Of a stretch of 64,000 nt of DNA, positions 13,601-25,355 are shown piece after piece. Below the pieces are notes generated by a model. That model made no database searches. It saw only the letters and a list, made by a program, of their open reading frames with translations, and had not been told where the DNA came from. Position 1 is the first letter of the stretch; every line of letters begins with the position of its first letter. The position numbers were made by a program, and so were the translations under genes. The stretch comes from Ectocarpus siliculosus (Eukaryota > Sar > Phaeophyceae > Ectocarpales > Ectocarpaceae), in the NCBI GenBank assembly GCA_000310025.1, contig FN649739.1, forward strand, positions 593,510-657,509. The letters are read 5' to 3'.

Positions 13601-13850
13601 AGAGGGCGGCGGTGGTGGAGCCGTTCGCGGAGACGGGCAGGATCGGAGGGAGGAGGAAGCCGCGGTCGCGACGAGAGACGCGATCCGCCTAGAGAAAGAA
13701 CTAGCGACGGAGAGGAGAGAGGCCAGCGAGCGGGTGCTCAGGGTGTCCGAAGCATACGAGGAGGCCCTTCGAAAACTCTCTTGCGATCGTCAGTGTTCTC
13801 CTCCTTCGCTCGCCGTCTCAAGACGCGACGCTGACCGCGACGCGCAATAA
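4679..13850 (+). CDS. long charged coiled-coil protein, ten exons
   Basis: Exons: 4679-4966, 5871-6302, 6948-7132, 8059-8265, 9084-9267, 9892-10056, 11114-11217, 11407-11514, 11966-12011 and 12300-13850. All junction phases agree (0,0,2,2,0,0,2,2,0), giving about 1,089 residues. The first junction would be a GC-AG intron (GAGAG|GCAAGC); all others are GT-AG. The N-terminal 100 residues are polar. Exon 2 carries a conserved-looking segment with ELQQMLAFELRGLAR, and exons 3-9 are an almost unbroken Glu/Arg/Lys/Ala coiled coil of about 350 residues. The last exon is Ala/Ser/Arg-rich and low in complexity, with a second coiled-coil stretch (LLRGRYDRELLAVLAEEQAA) and a charged C-terminal helix. 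The family is not recognised. Such trichohyalin-like coiled coils are often cytoskeletal, centriolar or flagellar, but that is inference. The start ATG is 4679 or 4694. A retroelement fossil begins 99 bp past the stop. Confidence 0.75.
10451..10550. repeat. two-copy 50-bp tandem repeat in an intron
   Basis: 10451-10500 and 10501-10550 are near-identical units beginning GCAACATTTTGGGCGAGCCG or the same with one T fewer, and ending in a CT-rich CTGTCTTCTC block. They lie in the intron between exons 6 and 7 of the coiled-coil gene. Other partial matches occur upstream at 10260-10440, where the region is pyrimidine- and purine-rich. Confidence 0.85.
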
Positions 13851-13949
13851 TATGTGTTGTAGCACGCCAGGTTTGTCCTGTACCGTTGTGCTTTGCGGTT
13901 GTTGTGTTGCGATCGGTGGCCGGAGCAGAGTCTGTAGTCTTCTGCTGTC

Positions 13950-14208
13950 TGTTTGTGGTACTTTGGATATGTGTCTGGTCTACATGCGCTGTATGCGCCT
14001 GATGGGGGGTACGTGAATGGGTATGAAGTGTAAGGGGGGTAGGAGAAGACCCCTGGTGCTGGAGAGAGAAAGTGTCCACGAGCTCACTTGCCTGAGGGGC
14101 TTGCGTGACGGATATACATTTTAATCCTTTTTCATCTGCTGTTCCTGGGACAACATAGTACCCAGTCTCAACACCACAGACCGCTGAGGGCGGCAGTGCA
14201 CACTAACA
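13950..14208 (+). repeat. copia 5' LTR
   Basis: 259 bp, TG...CA, about 94% identical by eye to 17104-17366. It is preceded by CTGTC, which recurs directly after the 3' copy. Confidence 0.9.
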
Positions 14209-17103
14209 CGATATCGTCGTCCCCGGTCGCCGCGTTGGCGCCGGGCCTTTCGATGGACGCAGCGGCGATGAAGCGGGCGCCGGCGGCGGGGGGCACGGCA
14301 GCAGCTGGAGCAGCAGCGCCGTACACGGTCGCCGCGTTGGCGTCGGACATTCGGACGGCCGCAGCGGCGGTGGAAACGGCGGCGCCGTCGCCGTCGACGG
14401 TGATGGAGGGAATGGCGACGCCCGTGGCGTGCACACTTGGGTCCGCGACCGCGATGCGCCCGACCGCAGCTTCTTCATCGCCCCCGACCGGAGTGGCCCC
14501 GACCCGCGCCGGCCCCCGCGCGCGCCACACATGCAGACCCAGCAGCAACGTCATCAGGTCACCCCCTCCGTCACGAGGTCATCGGCGCGGCCCTCGGCCG
14601 CCTCTGGGCCTCTGCCGCGGTCCCCGGGGGTGTTGGCGATGCTTGCGATGGCGGAAGAAATCGACGCGCGGATGGGCGATGAGCGGTGCTTTGGGGGTCC
14701 GGAACTGCCGGATGGGCCTGCGAGCGAGCGCGTGACCCCGACGACGTGGGCGGAGGCGCACTCAGGCGAAGACAGCGACATCTGGTACAGCGCTGAGGAC
14801 GCGGAGTTCACCGGACTTCTCGAGGCGGAGACTTTTTCGCCGGCGGCAGGCTCGTAGCAGCCAGGGACGAACATCATTGCTGCGAAATGGGTGTACCTTT
14901 GGAAGCCCAACGAGTTCGGTGATGTGACGCGTGCAAAGGCCAGATTGGTAGCAAGAGGTTTTAGTCAGCGGGAAGGAGTTGATTGTTGTGAGACTTTTTC
15001 GCCGTACCCGTCTGTTACTAGTAATCGCGTTCTTGCCGCAATTGCTTGTCATCTTGGTTGGGATTTTGTGCACCTTGATGCTGAGCAGGCGTTCGTTCAA
15101 TCCAATCTGGAAGAGGATGTGTACATTCGTTTGCCGAAAGGTTGTGGCTCTCTCTCAGGTGATGTTGTCAAGCTTGCCCGTAGCCTGTATGGTCTGACGC
15201 AAGCGTCCCGCATGTGGCATTACCATTTGCTCCGAGCAATGAAGCGCCTTGGGGTTGAGCAGTGTGCTGCTGATGCTTGTGTCATGCGTCTGATCGAGAA
15301 TGGTGTTGTGGCAATGGTGGTTGTTGTGCACGTCGACGACATTTTCTCGATCGGGACCAAGAGTAGGTGTGATCAGTTTGGCAGAGGCTTGAACGCTTTC
15401 GTCCCGATCAATAACCTTGGGGAGCTGAGTTTGTACGCGGGTATTCGGTTTTCTCATGATCGCGCGGGTGGCACGATTACGTTGTCGCAGGAGACTCTTG
15501 CGCGGAACTTGGTTGAGAAGTTTGGTGTCACACGCAATAAGGAGACTCCCGTGGCAGGAGGCTTGAAGCTCAAGGATTTTTGACGATGCAGAGCTGATGT
15601 TCTTGAGCCTTTTCGGTCTTTGGTAGGACACTTGATGTGGCTGGCGAATCAGACTCGCCCGGACATCCTCAACGCAGTGCGAGCTGTGGCGAGGTATGCC
15701 CACGCCCCCAAGATGGTGCATTGGCGTGCAGCTTTGCATGTTTTGAGGTATGTCAGGTTCACGGTCGGTCTTGGTATCACGTATCAGCGGGGAACGGCGG
15801 TGTCTCGTTGGAACTCTTCGTTGACTCCGATTACGCGAGCAACGCGACGGACCGGCGGTCGGTTTCTGGTGCGGTTGTGATGCGTGCGGGTGCGTGTGTC
15901 TCGTTTTTGTCGCGAACTCAGAAGAGTGTTACACTTTCTTCGACCGAAGCCGAGTATGTTGCGATGGGCGACGGTTTCAAGGAAGCAATTTTCTTGCGCG
16001 ATCTCTGGAGTTGTATCTTTCCGGATGAGCGCATCGGGTGCACTAGAGTTACGAGGATAACATGGGGGCCCTTCATTTGGCCAACAACCCGTTCACCACC
16101 CCCAACTCTAAGCACATAGATAGACATCCGACACCATTTTCTATGGGAGCGGGTGGCACGCAAACAGTTTAAGGTCGTCCACGTTGCATCGGCTTTGCAG
16201 CACGCCGACTTTATGACCAAACCACTGCACAGGGCGGCATTCTGCTTTCACCGTGATTTTGTGATGAACATCAAGTATTGTACCGTTTCTTTGTTAGTCG
16301 CTCGCGATATATATACTTTTTGTTTATTTTATTTTGCTTGATGTGAGTTTTTTGTTTTTCTGCGTTGTTTTTGTTTCTGGTTGTTGGTTCCTTCTTTGCA
16401 GCAGTGTTTGTCTCTTCTTGCTGTCTATGCATCTGCAATCATGGGGGGGGGGTGTCATGTGTGACCATGATTATAGAGTGCATGCACCTCAATTGATATT
16501 TTGTTGTTTCTCCTATGTTGTTGGATATGTCTCAGCAGGGGGGCTGTTCACGTGAAGATATAACGTTGGGAGGATAGTCTCTTGGGATGTCACAGCAGGG
16601 GGGCTGTTTGCATGGATGCATGTTTTTTGCTTTGTTTTCTATCGTTTCTTGCACAAGAGCGATGGCATCGATTTGCGGTTGCGCGCTGTTTAGGGATTGG
16701 TCCTTGGGCACTGTCTTGGAGGAAGGGTTTGACGTATTTCGGCGGTAAATGGTTGGGGCCATTGTGCTTTCCGAATTCTCGTTTTGATTGGTCAAGAAGT
16801 TGAGTTTTTGTTTTGTTTGAGGATTTGGTATTCAACTCTTTTGAAGCTGTTTTTCCAGAAAATGTTTGTTTCGTTCCAACGCTTTTTCTGATGTAACACG
16901 AATAGTTGTTGGGTGTTTCTCTGAGGATGATTCTTTTGTGTCAACGGTTTGAGATTATGTCTAGGGGCGAATGTATTGGATTCGTGAATAAACTGATGGA
17001 GACGCTTTGTGTTGAATGCGTGATCAGTTATTGTAGAGGATGTTTCTCAAGTGTTGCGTTTTGCATTGGTTGGGAGATCGTACGGCATATCAAGTAGGGG
17101 GGC

Positions 17104-17366
17104 TGTTTGGGGTACTTTAGATATGTGTCCGATCTACATGCGCTGTATGCGCCTGATGGGGGGTACGTGAATGGGTATGAAGTGTATGGGGGGTAGGAGA
17201 AGACCCCTGGTGCTGGAGAGAGAAAGAGCCCACGAGCTCACTTGCCTGAGGGGCTTGCGTGACGGATATATATATTACATGGTCCTTTTTCATCTGCTGT
17301 TCCTGGCATAACATAGTACCCAGTCTCAAAGCCACAGACCGCTGAGGGCGGCAGTGCACACTAACA
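17104..17366 (+). repeat. copia 3' LTR
   Basis: 263 bp, partner of 13950-14208. A G-rich tract abuts its left end and the CTGTC target duplication follows its right end. Confidence 0.9.
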
Positions 17367-18110
17367 CTGTCCCTCCAAAAAAAATAGGCTTTTGACATCT
17401 ACATGCAGCTCAGAAATGGACTCTGAACTACGCAGTAGTAGAAAATGTGCTGGTGTCATGGGAGCCAAGTAGTGGACATTTTGAAAACGTCGTCGCTAGG
17501 GGTATTCGACAAGTTCACGAACTTCACCAATGGGACCCCGATATATCTGTCCGTTTCGTATCTTCACTGCTGTTTTTCTGTTGTTGGGTGTATGATACTT
17601 GATGTTTGTAAACGCATGTGCGATCCTAGGCGTTTGACCTGGAAGAAGGCTAGGTACTCCAGTTCAGACCACCATTTACCTCGTCTCTTGAGCTCGTTTG
17701 TCGATTGGATCAGACTGGCTGACGGTGTTCTAGAGAGCACGTGCTCACGCACACAGTCTCTAATATTCCAGGGATGAAACATGTTCCATTGAAAACCTAA
17801 TCACTTAGACCTAAACAATACCAATAGTCTAATGCCTAACGCTTATTATACCGGACAGTCCTTTTACAACACTCCAAGAGTTAGTTGTGACGCACCAAAT
17901 AACCCCCTCTACTTGTACAGGAATCGTATCGAAAACCGCGCTCATTTCTCCCCTGACAGTGGACAACCAACCCTGCATAACGTTGACGTTCTCCGGGGGG
18001 GGAAGCAACACAAGGCGCGGCCCGTTGCCAAGAAAATACGATGTTTTTTTGCCAAGATTGAGTAGTGTGATACGACATAGATCGATGGTGGTTTGTTTCT
18101 CGATACGCCC
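17367..18110. other. spacer between converging genes
   Basis: No gene is recognised between the copia fossil and the 3' end of the kinase-like gene. It probably contains the displaced 3' untranslated region of the coiled-coil gene and the 3' untranslated region of the kinase-like gene. No repeat family was identified. Confidence 0.5.
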
Positions 18111-18191
18111 TCAGGTTCTCCTGAATGTTCTCCAACCGTGCGACAACCTACGGCCCCAGGTCCTCCTCAATAATCTCCAACCGCGCGACAA
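18111..18191. repeat. imperfect 36-bp duplication at the kinase 3' end
   Basis: 18111-18146 and 18156-18191 match at about 30 of 36 positions, offset by 45 bp (15 codons). On the minus strand the upstream copy encodes VARLEIIEEDLG at the end of the kinase frame. The second copy, after the stop, would read VARLENIQENLR in the same frame. Confidence 0.8.
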
Positions 18192-21100
18192 TCTGTCTCG
18201 CCGAGGGCCTTCGCATGGGATCCTCATTCCACATGTCTTGGACGATCTGCCCGGCAATAAATGGACAGCGAGGGATGAGGGATGAGGGAGAACCGATGCC
18301 TGTCAATAGTGAAACGCTGCAAAAAGACGGAAGGAAGGCCCCGCGAGCCACCATTGAGCCGTCCAACAGCGTACGTAAATCGAACAACAAGTGCGCGAAG
18401 CTGATGCAGGCCGAATTCCGGCCGAAAAGCTATGCATGCGCTCGTGACCAAACAAATACTCAATCATCTCTTTTATTGCATGCGCCGTTCATTACCCAGG
18501 ACCCCTCTACGATTAACACGCCTTGGATTCGGTGCAAGGAGGAGAAAACGTTTAGATCAAGACCGCGAGATCGACTTGCATACCTGCACGTATCCCCTGT
18601 GCCATGAAGGATCCACGAGAGGACGAGGCTGAGTTCGGGTTGCAAAGGCCTCCGCCAGGCCTTCTGGACCTCCGAATGGCGGCGTCCCGGAAAGCAGCGA
18701 GTAAAAAACCATGGCCATGCTGTAGATGTCCGAGGTCTCCGTCAAGGGCTGGCAGTCCCAAGGTTGGTTGTGGGCCATGTGTCAGCTTTGCATTACGTTG
18801 TTCGGCGGGAGGCGGTTTCGTCCAACGTTTGAGGCCGGGTACCGTATGAGCACTCCCGTCTCCTTCGCTAGTCGAGAGGTGCCAGATCATTCAACCACGG
18901 TCTTAGAAAACTGATCCGTTCATCCTGAAGTCGTTGTCGATAGTGGAGACCTTACTTCTTGGGCAGATGATACACATCCGTGAGGTCAACCAAGACGATT
19001 CTTCATGGGCAAAGGGCCTACACAATGATTTGGCGAACCTGTCGGGCCGGGGGGAGAACCCGGAGATGCGTCACGGGTGAGGAAGTGCGTCAACGTAAAT
19101 CGTGCCGGCACATGATGAGGAGTCATGTTGGGTTGCGGCGTACCTGTCCGGCGTAGTTTTCGGGCGACGGCCAGGCCTCGAGACGGTTTCGTTTCTTGGC
19201 CCGCACTGGGCAGAACGCCCCGTCGGTTGGGCTAATGCCCATGACGTGGACGCTGTTGAAATCGTTCACCATCACGCGCCGGTTGTCGTCCACCAGCAGC
19301 TGCATCGGCTTTAAGTCGACGTGGACGCAACCGACTTCGTGCAGAGCCTTGTTTTGACGAACGAGAGCAAGCACGCACCAAGCAACCCGCGAAAAGAGAG
19401 GCAGCGATGAAGACGACGGCGACGTCGAGGACGACGAGACTTCTGAGACACAACCAAGGAAAGACGCACCCTTGTTAGTCTACACCATACCTAGGGATGC
19501 CGAACGTGATTCTTGGTCCTGCTCCCTTTGCGATGAACGTAGGGCCTCGGAGGAGGAATCTTTCCCCTGCTCGAGCAATAGATAGCTACACGTAGCGTGG
19601 AATGATAGCACACAGCGTTGCCACAAACACCACACCTGAAGCCCTCTTGCGGCGTCCAGCGACATGGAAACGACCGCGTGAATCGATAATCGCTCTCTGC
19701 TTTGGAATGCGTAGTACACGACGTTGGTCGGGAAGTACTCCGTCACCACGGTAGTGCCGCACACACCGAGCATGCCGACGATGTTGCGATTCCCCCTCAG
19801 CTGCACCGCGTTGGATGGAATGGGAAAGAGCATCGTCGCGAGCAGGTGGCGTGGAAGACGTTTGGTGAAAGACGAACACAGTAGTAGGTAGAAAGTATAG
19901 TGCGGCGGTGAAGCCTCTGCTCTCGGGTCTCGATGTAATAGACCACCGCTGGTGACGTAAGATAGCATACCGTCTGCACCGATTTTTCAAAGCTAGATTT
20001 TTCCACAGCAGAAAGAGTGGCGGTGCCGAGAATGGCGGCGTTGGAACCGTTTTGAAGAGAGATTTCCGAAAACATGTTATTTGACTTCGGTATCATTTTC
20101 ATCGTTGAAACTGCCAGTTTGGTCGGTACCGTTACCGTGGCACCCCCACCCACTTTGCGTGGTACGAGAGGTTCCCTCTGGAGCCACCCGGAGCGTCTGA
20201 TCCTGATAGTGCCACGAGTCTGTCAACTTGCGACCTCTCGACAAAGAGAGGTAAGAAATGCAGCTTGGTAGACAACATCGTGTGAAGAAGCCCGACATGT
20301 ATGAATGAAACCCATGGGTACTGCTGAAAACGTGCAGGCGAGGGCGTGCGAACGGTTTAGAACAGTCGAATGCTCAACACCCCAAAGCGGGCGCGAACCC
20401 CGACCGACATGCGCAAGGAAAAGCTCTCGACCTCTTGTCAATCGCCGACCCTTGTTTGCAGCCTCTTGGTTATGCCGCGATCGAGTTGTACAGGGGAAGA
20501 TCGATCGCTCTCCTGTGCGTCCGCCCGCACGTAATATGGTCTTGTAACGACACGTGCGGCGGCGTTCTGCTGAACGTTTTGGAATTGTTTGTGACAAGCA
20601 CGCTGTTACAGGGGAACGAAGGGTCGGGGGGCGATATCGGACCCTCGGGTAGCACCTTCACCGGGCGTCAAAAGCTCACCTGTTTTTTTTTCAGAGGGGA
20701 TAAATAGATTCAGAAAACGCGATTGATTGCCGGTTGCTGCACATCTCAAGCTGTAGGGCTTCGTCAGAAGAGAAGGGGGCAAGCTGGAAGGGAATGGATG
20801 CCCGCTACGAATGTAGTACGTAGCCCGGAGTAGGATGCATCTAAAACTGATGTATGTGTGAGGGTGTATCATCGCAGTTGTTCTAGACGTCAGTTGTAAA
20901 CTATCCGGGATATTGCGGACGCATCAGCTGGGAATACACAGAAGCAAGGCCACACCGTTAGGGTTCGATATTTCCCCCACCGTCCTTCTTTCCATAGCGA
21001 TTGCGTTCTTTTCTCTCTCGAGCAAAATCCAGCCGCCGATTTCCCTCGTCGACCGTGAAGTTAAGAAACTGTATCAACATGCCCGTCCCTGCTAGAAAAT

Positions 21101-22015
21101 TCGTCCCTGCTGGAGTACGTACAACCACGCGCCTCAAGGTACAGTTCCCTTCCAGCCGGGTAGCATGGGAGGCACTGTAGCGGCTGTCAAAAGTCTCCAA
21201 CAGACACGAAACGTTCGTCTGTCGGCCCCAACGCGTGTCCTACAGCGTACAGCCCCCCCCCCAGAGCGCGAAAGGTAACGACTGTAGAGCGAGTGAGTGT
21301 GGCACGGTTGTCTCGCAGCCGAATAGCCGTTAAAGTATTCGCTGCCTTATGCGTTTTCACTTACTGCATCTAGCGTAAGCACTTCCAGCTTGTGCATGAC
21401 GAGACGGTGCTTTTCGACATTTGGGTCATCCTTTCTCCGTAGCGATTTGACCACAACGGTCTGTCCCTCGTACTCCACCAGGAAAACGTCACGCACGCTG
21501 CCGCTACCGACAAGCGTCTTCTTCCCCTCCAGCATGATCTGCAAGTTCCAAAGTATCATGCGACAAGGGAATACATCATACCCTCGAGACCGCGTGAACA
21601 CGGGGAAGTGTGAATAGAAGCAGTACGGATACACGCGTGCTAGCACTCGTAGCAATTCGGCACGTTCTGCGCGGTGGGAGGGGGATACCTTGATGTCCCT
21701 GCAGCCGAACTCATAGTTTGCGGGGTCCACCTCCAGGTCCAGTAGAGGGTTTCGCTTGCACGGCACCCCCTCCTTTGTCACGTCGAAGTGGTACAACCAC
21801 CTGCTCCTGCTCCTTATTGTGCTGTTCTGCAGGCCACCCGGCCCGAATCCTGATGGCATTGTCGCCGGTGCTTCTCCTGCAGCAGCCGCGGAGACGCTCT
21901 CGCCTTGCGGCTCGGCCGATGCCGTCCTCATGACCGGCACGAGGACCGCAACTACGGCAGCGATTACGGCCGCAAGCGATCTGTACCAACCCTCGCTTGT
22001 TGCCTGGCGGGGCAT
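18148..22015 (-). CDS. secretory-pathway kinase-like protein
   Basis: Five exons on the minus strand: 22015-21365, 19800-19636, 19347-19144, 18748-18584 and 18246-18148. All introns are phase 0, giving 427 residues. Residues 1-30 hold a hydrophobic signal or anchor segment (about 13-28), followed by a linker with an NST glycosylation sequon (64). A Cys-containing region (86-151) precedes the kinase fold: glycine loop LVGSGSVRDVF (168-178), VVVK lysine (190), NIVGMLGVCG, catalytic loop HVDLKPMQLL (281-290), DFN in place of DFG (301-303), SDIYSMAMVFYSLLSG, and a C-lobe end DPMRRPSARQIVARLE. The HxDLKPxQ loop and DFN differ from classical kinases. A luminal kinase of the POMK/PKDCC/FAM69 style is my closest guess from the N-terminal layout, not a firm assignment. 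The catalytic Lys, loop Asp and metal Asp are present, so activity is possible. The 1.56 kb first intron splits the N-lobe. Confidence 0.85.
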
Positions 22016-24845
22016 CTTCTTCGGCCTTTAATTCCCCTCTCCCCAACGCCCTCGCCGTTGGGGTGGGCACTACCTAGTGTCAGGAGGCAGAAGAAGCGCA
22101 GCAGCTCTGGATCTTCGCGCGCCGGGCATGCAAGTTGTCGTTGACCAGACACGAAAAAAGATGGTACTGTGAACCTGTTGAGTATAACAACAGCAGAAAG
22201 CAGCAGACGAGTTGACAATGCGGCTGCTTCTGTGAGGCGAAAGGGCAATCTACTGTAGAGTCCACCGCTCACTAGGCACAACGTCTGAGGGAGGAGCGGG
22301 TTCGGTGGGCCTCTGTGGGGGTGATTGAGCGAAAACGCCGTCCACAAAACACAATAAAAACAACAGGTTCATGAACATAACAAAGTGTACGAGCTACCAT
22401 TAAGCGCGTGATCAGGGTGTGCCTTAAACCGTTTTTTTCGCTCCGGGTTCTCGCCCCGACCCGAGATAGAACAGAAAGGTCCGCAGAACCCTCGGTTAGA
22501 TTAGGTGAAATGATGAAAAAGACCGTATTTTTTTTTTTCCCCTGAAGTTCCAGCAAGCTGAACTCGGGGTCAGAACAACGGACATTATTTTAGATTAAAT
22601 GAACAAGGATTTATTCTACACCCGACTTGAGCGAACACGCAACCCGAGTTCCGAAAAGGTGGTCTACTCCAGGTAAGATGGCATTTCCTAAGAGGACAGA
22701 CGGCACGACTTTGCTGTACTGCTGCTGTTGTTGTCGCGCTAGGGAGAGTCTCCACACCCGCACACCATACACAACGGGCTCCACAGTCAACCCTTGAACA
22801 AAAGAATATGTCTCCTCCTCGCATTCTGATAAACACGAGCGCGACAAGCAGTGGCGCACCTGCTGCCACCAGCCCCAACCCCCAGTCACGATGGAAATAA
22901 ACCCCAGCATGTGCCAGAGCGTGTTCCCAGCCCGCGCAGCACAGGGAGCCCACTAGCCGCAGCCCCATGTCCACATTTCCACACAGCTGCAAAACGCGCA
23001 ACCTCGACCCACAGCCTATGTTCTCGTTGTTTTGCCGCACACTCAACTCCAACTCGGGGTCTGTGTCTTGGGAAAAAACGATTGAGACCCGCCACACATT
23101 TTCTTTGTCTTTTCCTAACTCTTTCGTTCTCTTTGTTTCTTCCCCGAATGACCTTCTCTCCTTTTGGGGAAGGTAGCCTGTGACCACGGGAATCGCTCGG
23201 TCAAGTGTTTGATCAGTGCGGAGAGAGAGAGATGAAGGTACTGGGCAGAGAGATTGCAACGGTGTTCAATGTGAAGACAACAAAAAACAACAACAAAGAC
23301 AATAATAATTTTGGTCCCCGAGTTCTAACGCCGGGTCGGGGCAGCAACTTGAGGCGCACAATTCCGGTGTAGACACACCCTCATACCCGACACGACCCAC
23401 TCGGAACTCCAACTTGGGAACATTCCGGAAGAGGGAAAGTTGCAGAACCAAATGGCAAGGACGGACGATATCGATTCGGTTTTGAGAAAAATCTCGAAAG
23501 TCCCGATGATACATGTGTGTGCCTTTTACAGTATTGCTGTAGTCTAGCATCGACCGCGCTAACCGGCTAACCAATGACAACATGTCAGTCTCGGTATGGT
23601 CGCAAACACAACATGTTCCAAAGTAAAAATGTTGAAAATGAAAACATCAAATTCTGCTCACGACCATGATCTCGGACGCGGGGGCGTTATGGGGGGGGGC
23701 AAAGCTACTCTCCAGAATGAAGACAGACGCGGCAGCCACAAGAGAGAGAGTGTGCACGTGCTTTCAAAAAGGCTGTTACTTTGTACGCGCGTTCGTTTCG
23801 CAGTGACGTCATCATCGTCCTCTCGTCGGTAATATGCTCACTTTTTCTGGCAGGCCTTCTCTGTTCATGTGACGTTGGTTGTGAGGAAGGTTCTCTAGAT
23901 GGAAACTCTTGCTCTCTTCCACGCCATCTTTTCCTCCTCCATCATCGTTTCCATCCTTCTGTTTTCTCCCGTTTCCTCCTCCTTCGGTCACTGATTCCCC
24001 TCAATGCCACCGCGATCCTTTTCGCCCGCACAACTGAAATCCCAACCTGTTGGCCGTGGTGGGATTTGGTCTACCGCCAGTAGTCCGTGGCGTTTGAACA
24101 CCTCACGAGTTCGTACTGACAGAAAATGAACCAGCTCCCGCAAACAAATTACAGCACCACGCCACAGGCAGGTCAAATGGGAAAGAAAAATAGTCCTACG
24201 TAGTATTGGGGGGGCAGATGGTATGCGCCCAGAAAACAAACTGAAAGTGGAAATTTGTAACTTTCGTCAAGGAAGAAATGGGACGACGCACAAGCATACA
24301 GCAGCGTGTGCCCATTCAGCCAGGGAAGCTGGGGTAGGCGCCTACCTACACCCCGTTTTGTTTCCTCTTTCTTTCCTACGCGGCCTCCTCCACTGAACAG
24401 AACGATCCCTCCAAATTGAGTGGAAAACTGATCTCACCGGGAAAGGTAGGAGGATATCTACCCGTAGCAAGAACCCTAGATGAGACGAGTGGCCGTGGGA
24501 TATCTTGGACGGATGAGGGTGTGCGGTATATGGACTCGGCTCCGATGCATGCGCAGCACGTAGACTACTGTAGTGTTGGAAGGGGACGTGTTAGAGTGTT
24601 GCAAGGAAGTCTGGTATGATAATAAGCAACACACGCAGGGCCAGGGTGAGGAAGAACACAGCAGTGCCAAGAGGTTCAGATGGGTGGGGGTACGCGCCTA
24701 CACCTGGGACAACCACTCATAAAGGCGCATGGATGGATGAGTATTAGTATTTGTCGTCATTTTTCATGCCTAGGCTGAAAGTCCTGTCTGGAGACTTGGT
24801 ACCTTGGCAGTCCTGTCTGGAGACTCACGCATTTGCCCAGCCGGA
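22016..24845. other. intergenic upstream of the kinase-like gene
   Basis: No gene is supported. A 224-codon open frame on the minus strand (23259-22585) lacks an ATG start and any recognisable motif. Tail-like GAAGACAACAAAAAACAACA at 23271-23290 resembles the end of the SINE at 24846, and a tRNA-like stretch lies at about 23545-23580. Poly-T tracts lie near 22525. Confidence 0.45.
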
Positions 24846-25145
24846 CGCCCCGGTGGTCTAGTTGGTATCCTCGAAACCTTCAGACGTCAGGGCAGGGGTT
24901 CGAATCCCGGCGTAGCAAGCGAACTTTCTTGCAAAGTGAGTTTTTCTCTCGCTTCCGCTCCTGGCCTAGTGGATAGCGCTAGTTCGTGTGTACACAGAGG
25001 GAAGAGAGTGCTGAACTCTTCTCGCATTAAAAATCGAGGGCAAAGTACCGCAGGACGGGAGGGCAGAGAGGGGCTCTTTTTGGTGACCACGGGACACTTG
25101 TGCTGTGAGCGCTGATTTGAAGTGAAGACAACAACAAACAACAAC
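24846..25145 (+). mobile_element. tRNA-derived SINE, fuller copy
   Basis: It starts with a tRNA-like head. An A-box-like TGGTCTAGTTGG lies at 24854-24865 and a B box GGTTCGAATCC at 24897-24907, with near tRNA-Glu/Asp wording. A second A-box-like TGGCCTAGTGG lies at 24962-24972. The body continues to a tail of GAAGACAACAACAAACAACA type at about 25118-25145. Most of the body recurs inverted at 38985-39262, which shows that it is mobile. The acceptor stem does not pair well, so it is not a working tRNA gene. No clear target duplication was found. Confidence 0.8.
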
Positions 25146-25250
25146 ATTTGCTGGTGGGTGCCATTCACCATCATGGAATATCTGTAGACTACACAGACCA
25201 GGTAGACTCAGTACGTGGCACCTCTACAGGCGCACAATATTTTCGCCTAT

Positions 25251-25355
25251 AGCAGTACAGCAACGGCAGTAGTTAAAGCGGTACGCGTGCTGTAGCTTGC
25301 GTCATACACAGCAGTACAGCAACGGTACAGTAGTTACAGCGGTACGCGCGCTGTA
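25251..25355. repeat. two-copy tandem repeat, period about 59 bp
   Basis: 25251-25294 and 25310-25355 share AGCAGTACAGCAACGG, then CAGTAGTTA and AGCGGTACGCG. The second copy has a two-base insertion. No coding meaning is evident. Confidence 0.85.

Larger units (their letters stand above)
13950..17366 (+). mobile_element. Ty1/copia LTR retrotransposon fossil
   Basis: Two long terminal repeats (13950-14208 and 17104-17366) begin TG and end CA. They are flanked by the 5-bp direct repeat CTGTC, a copia-sized target duplication. A purine-rich tract with a run of G lies just before the 3' repeat. The interior shows a copia reverse transcriptase (about 14.89-15.58 kb; AEQAFVQSNL, YGLTQASRMWH and VDDIFS-type segments) and RNase H (about 15.8-16.25 kb; LSSTEAEYVA). 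No gag, protease or integrase region was recognised. At 3.4 kb it is shorter than the usual 5 kb. It is broken, with at least several breaks. The repeats differ at roughly 15 places by eye, suggesting middle age, not a recent arrival. Confidence 0.92.

Noticed and set aside
22585-23259. 224-codon minus-strand open frame with a hydrophobic patch
   Set aside because: It has no ATG start, no recognisable domain and an overlapping frame on the other strand. It ends in sequence shared with simple and SINE-like repeats.
24846-24918. Candidate tRNA gene
   Set aside because: A and B boxes are present, but the acceptor and anticodon stems do not pair well. The same sequence body recurs elsewhere, so it is a SINE head.
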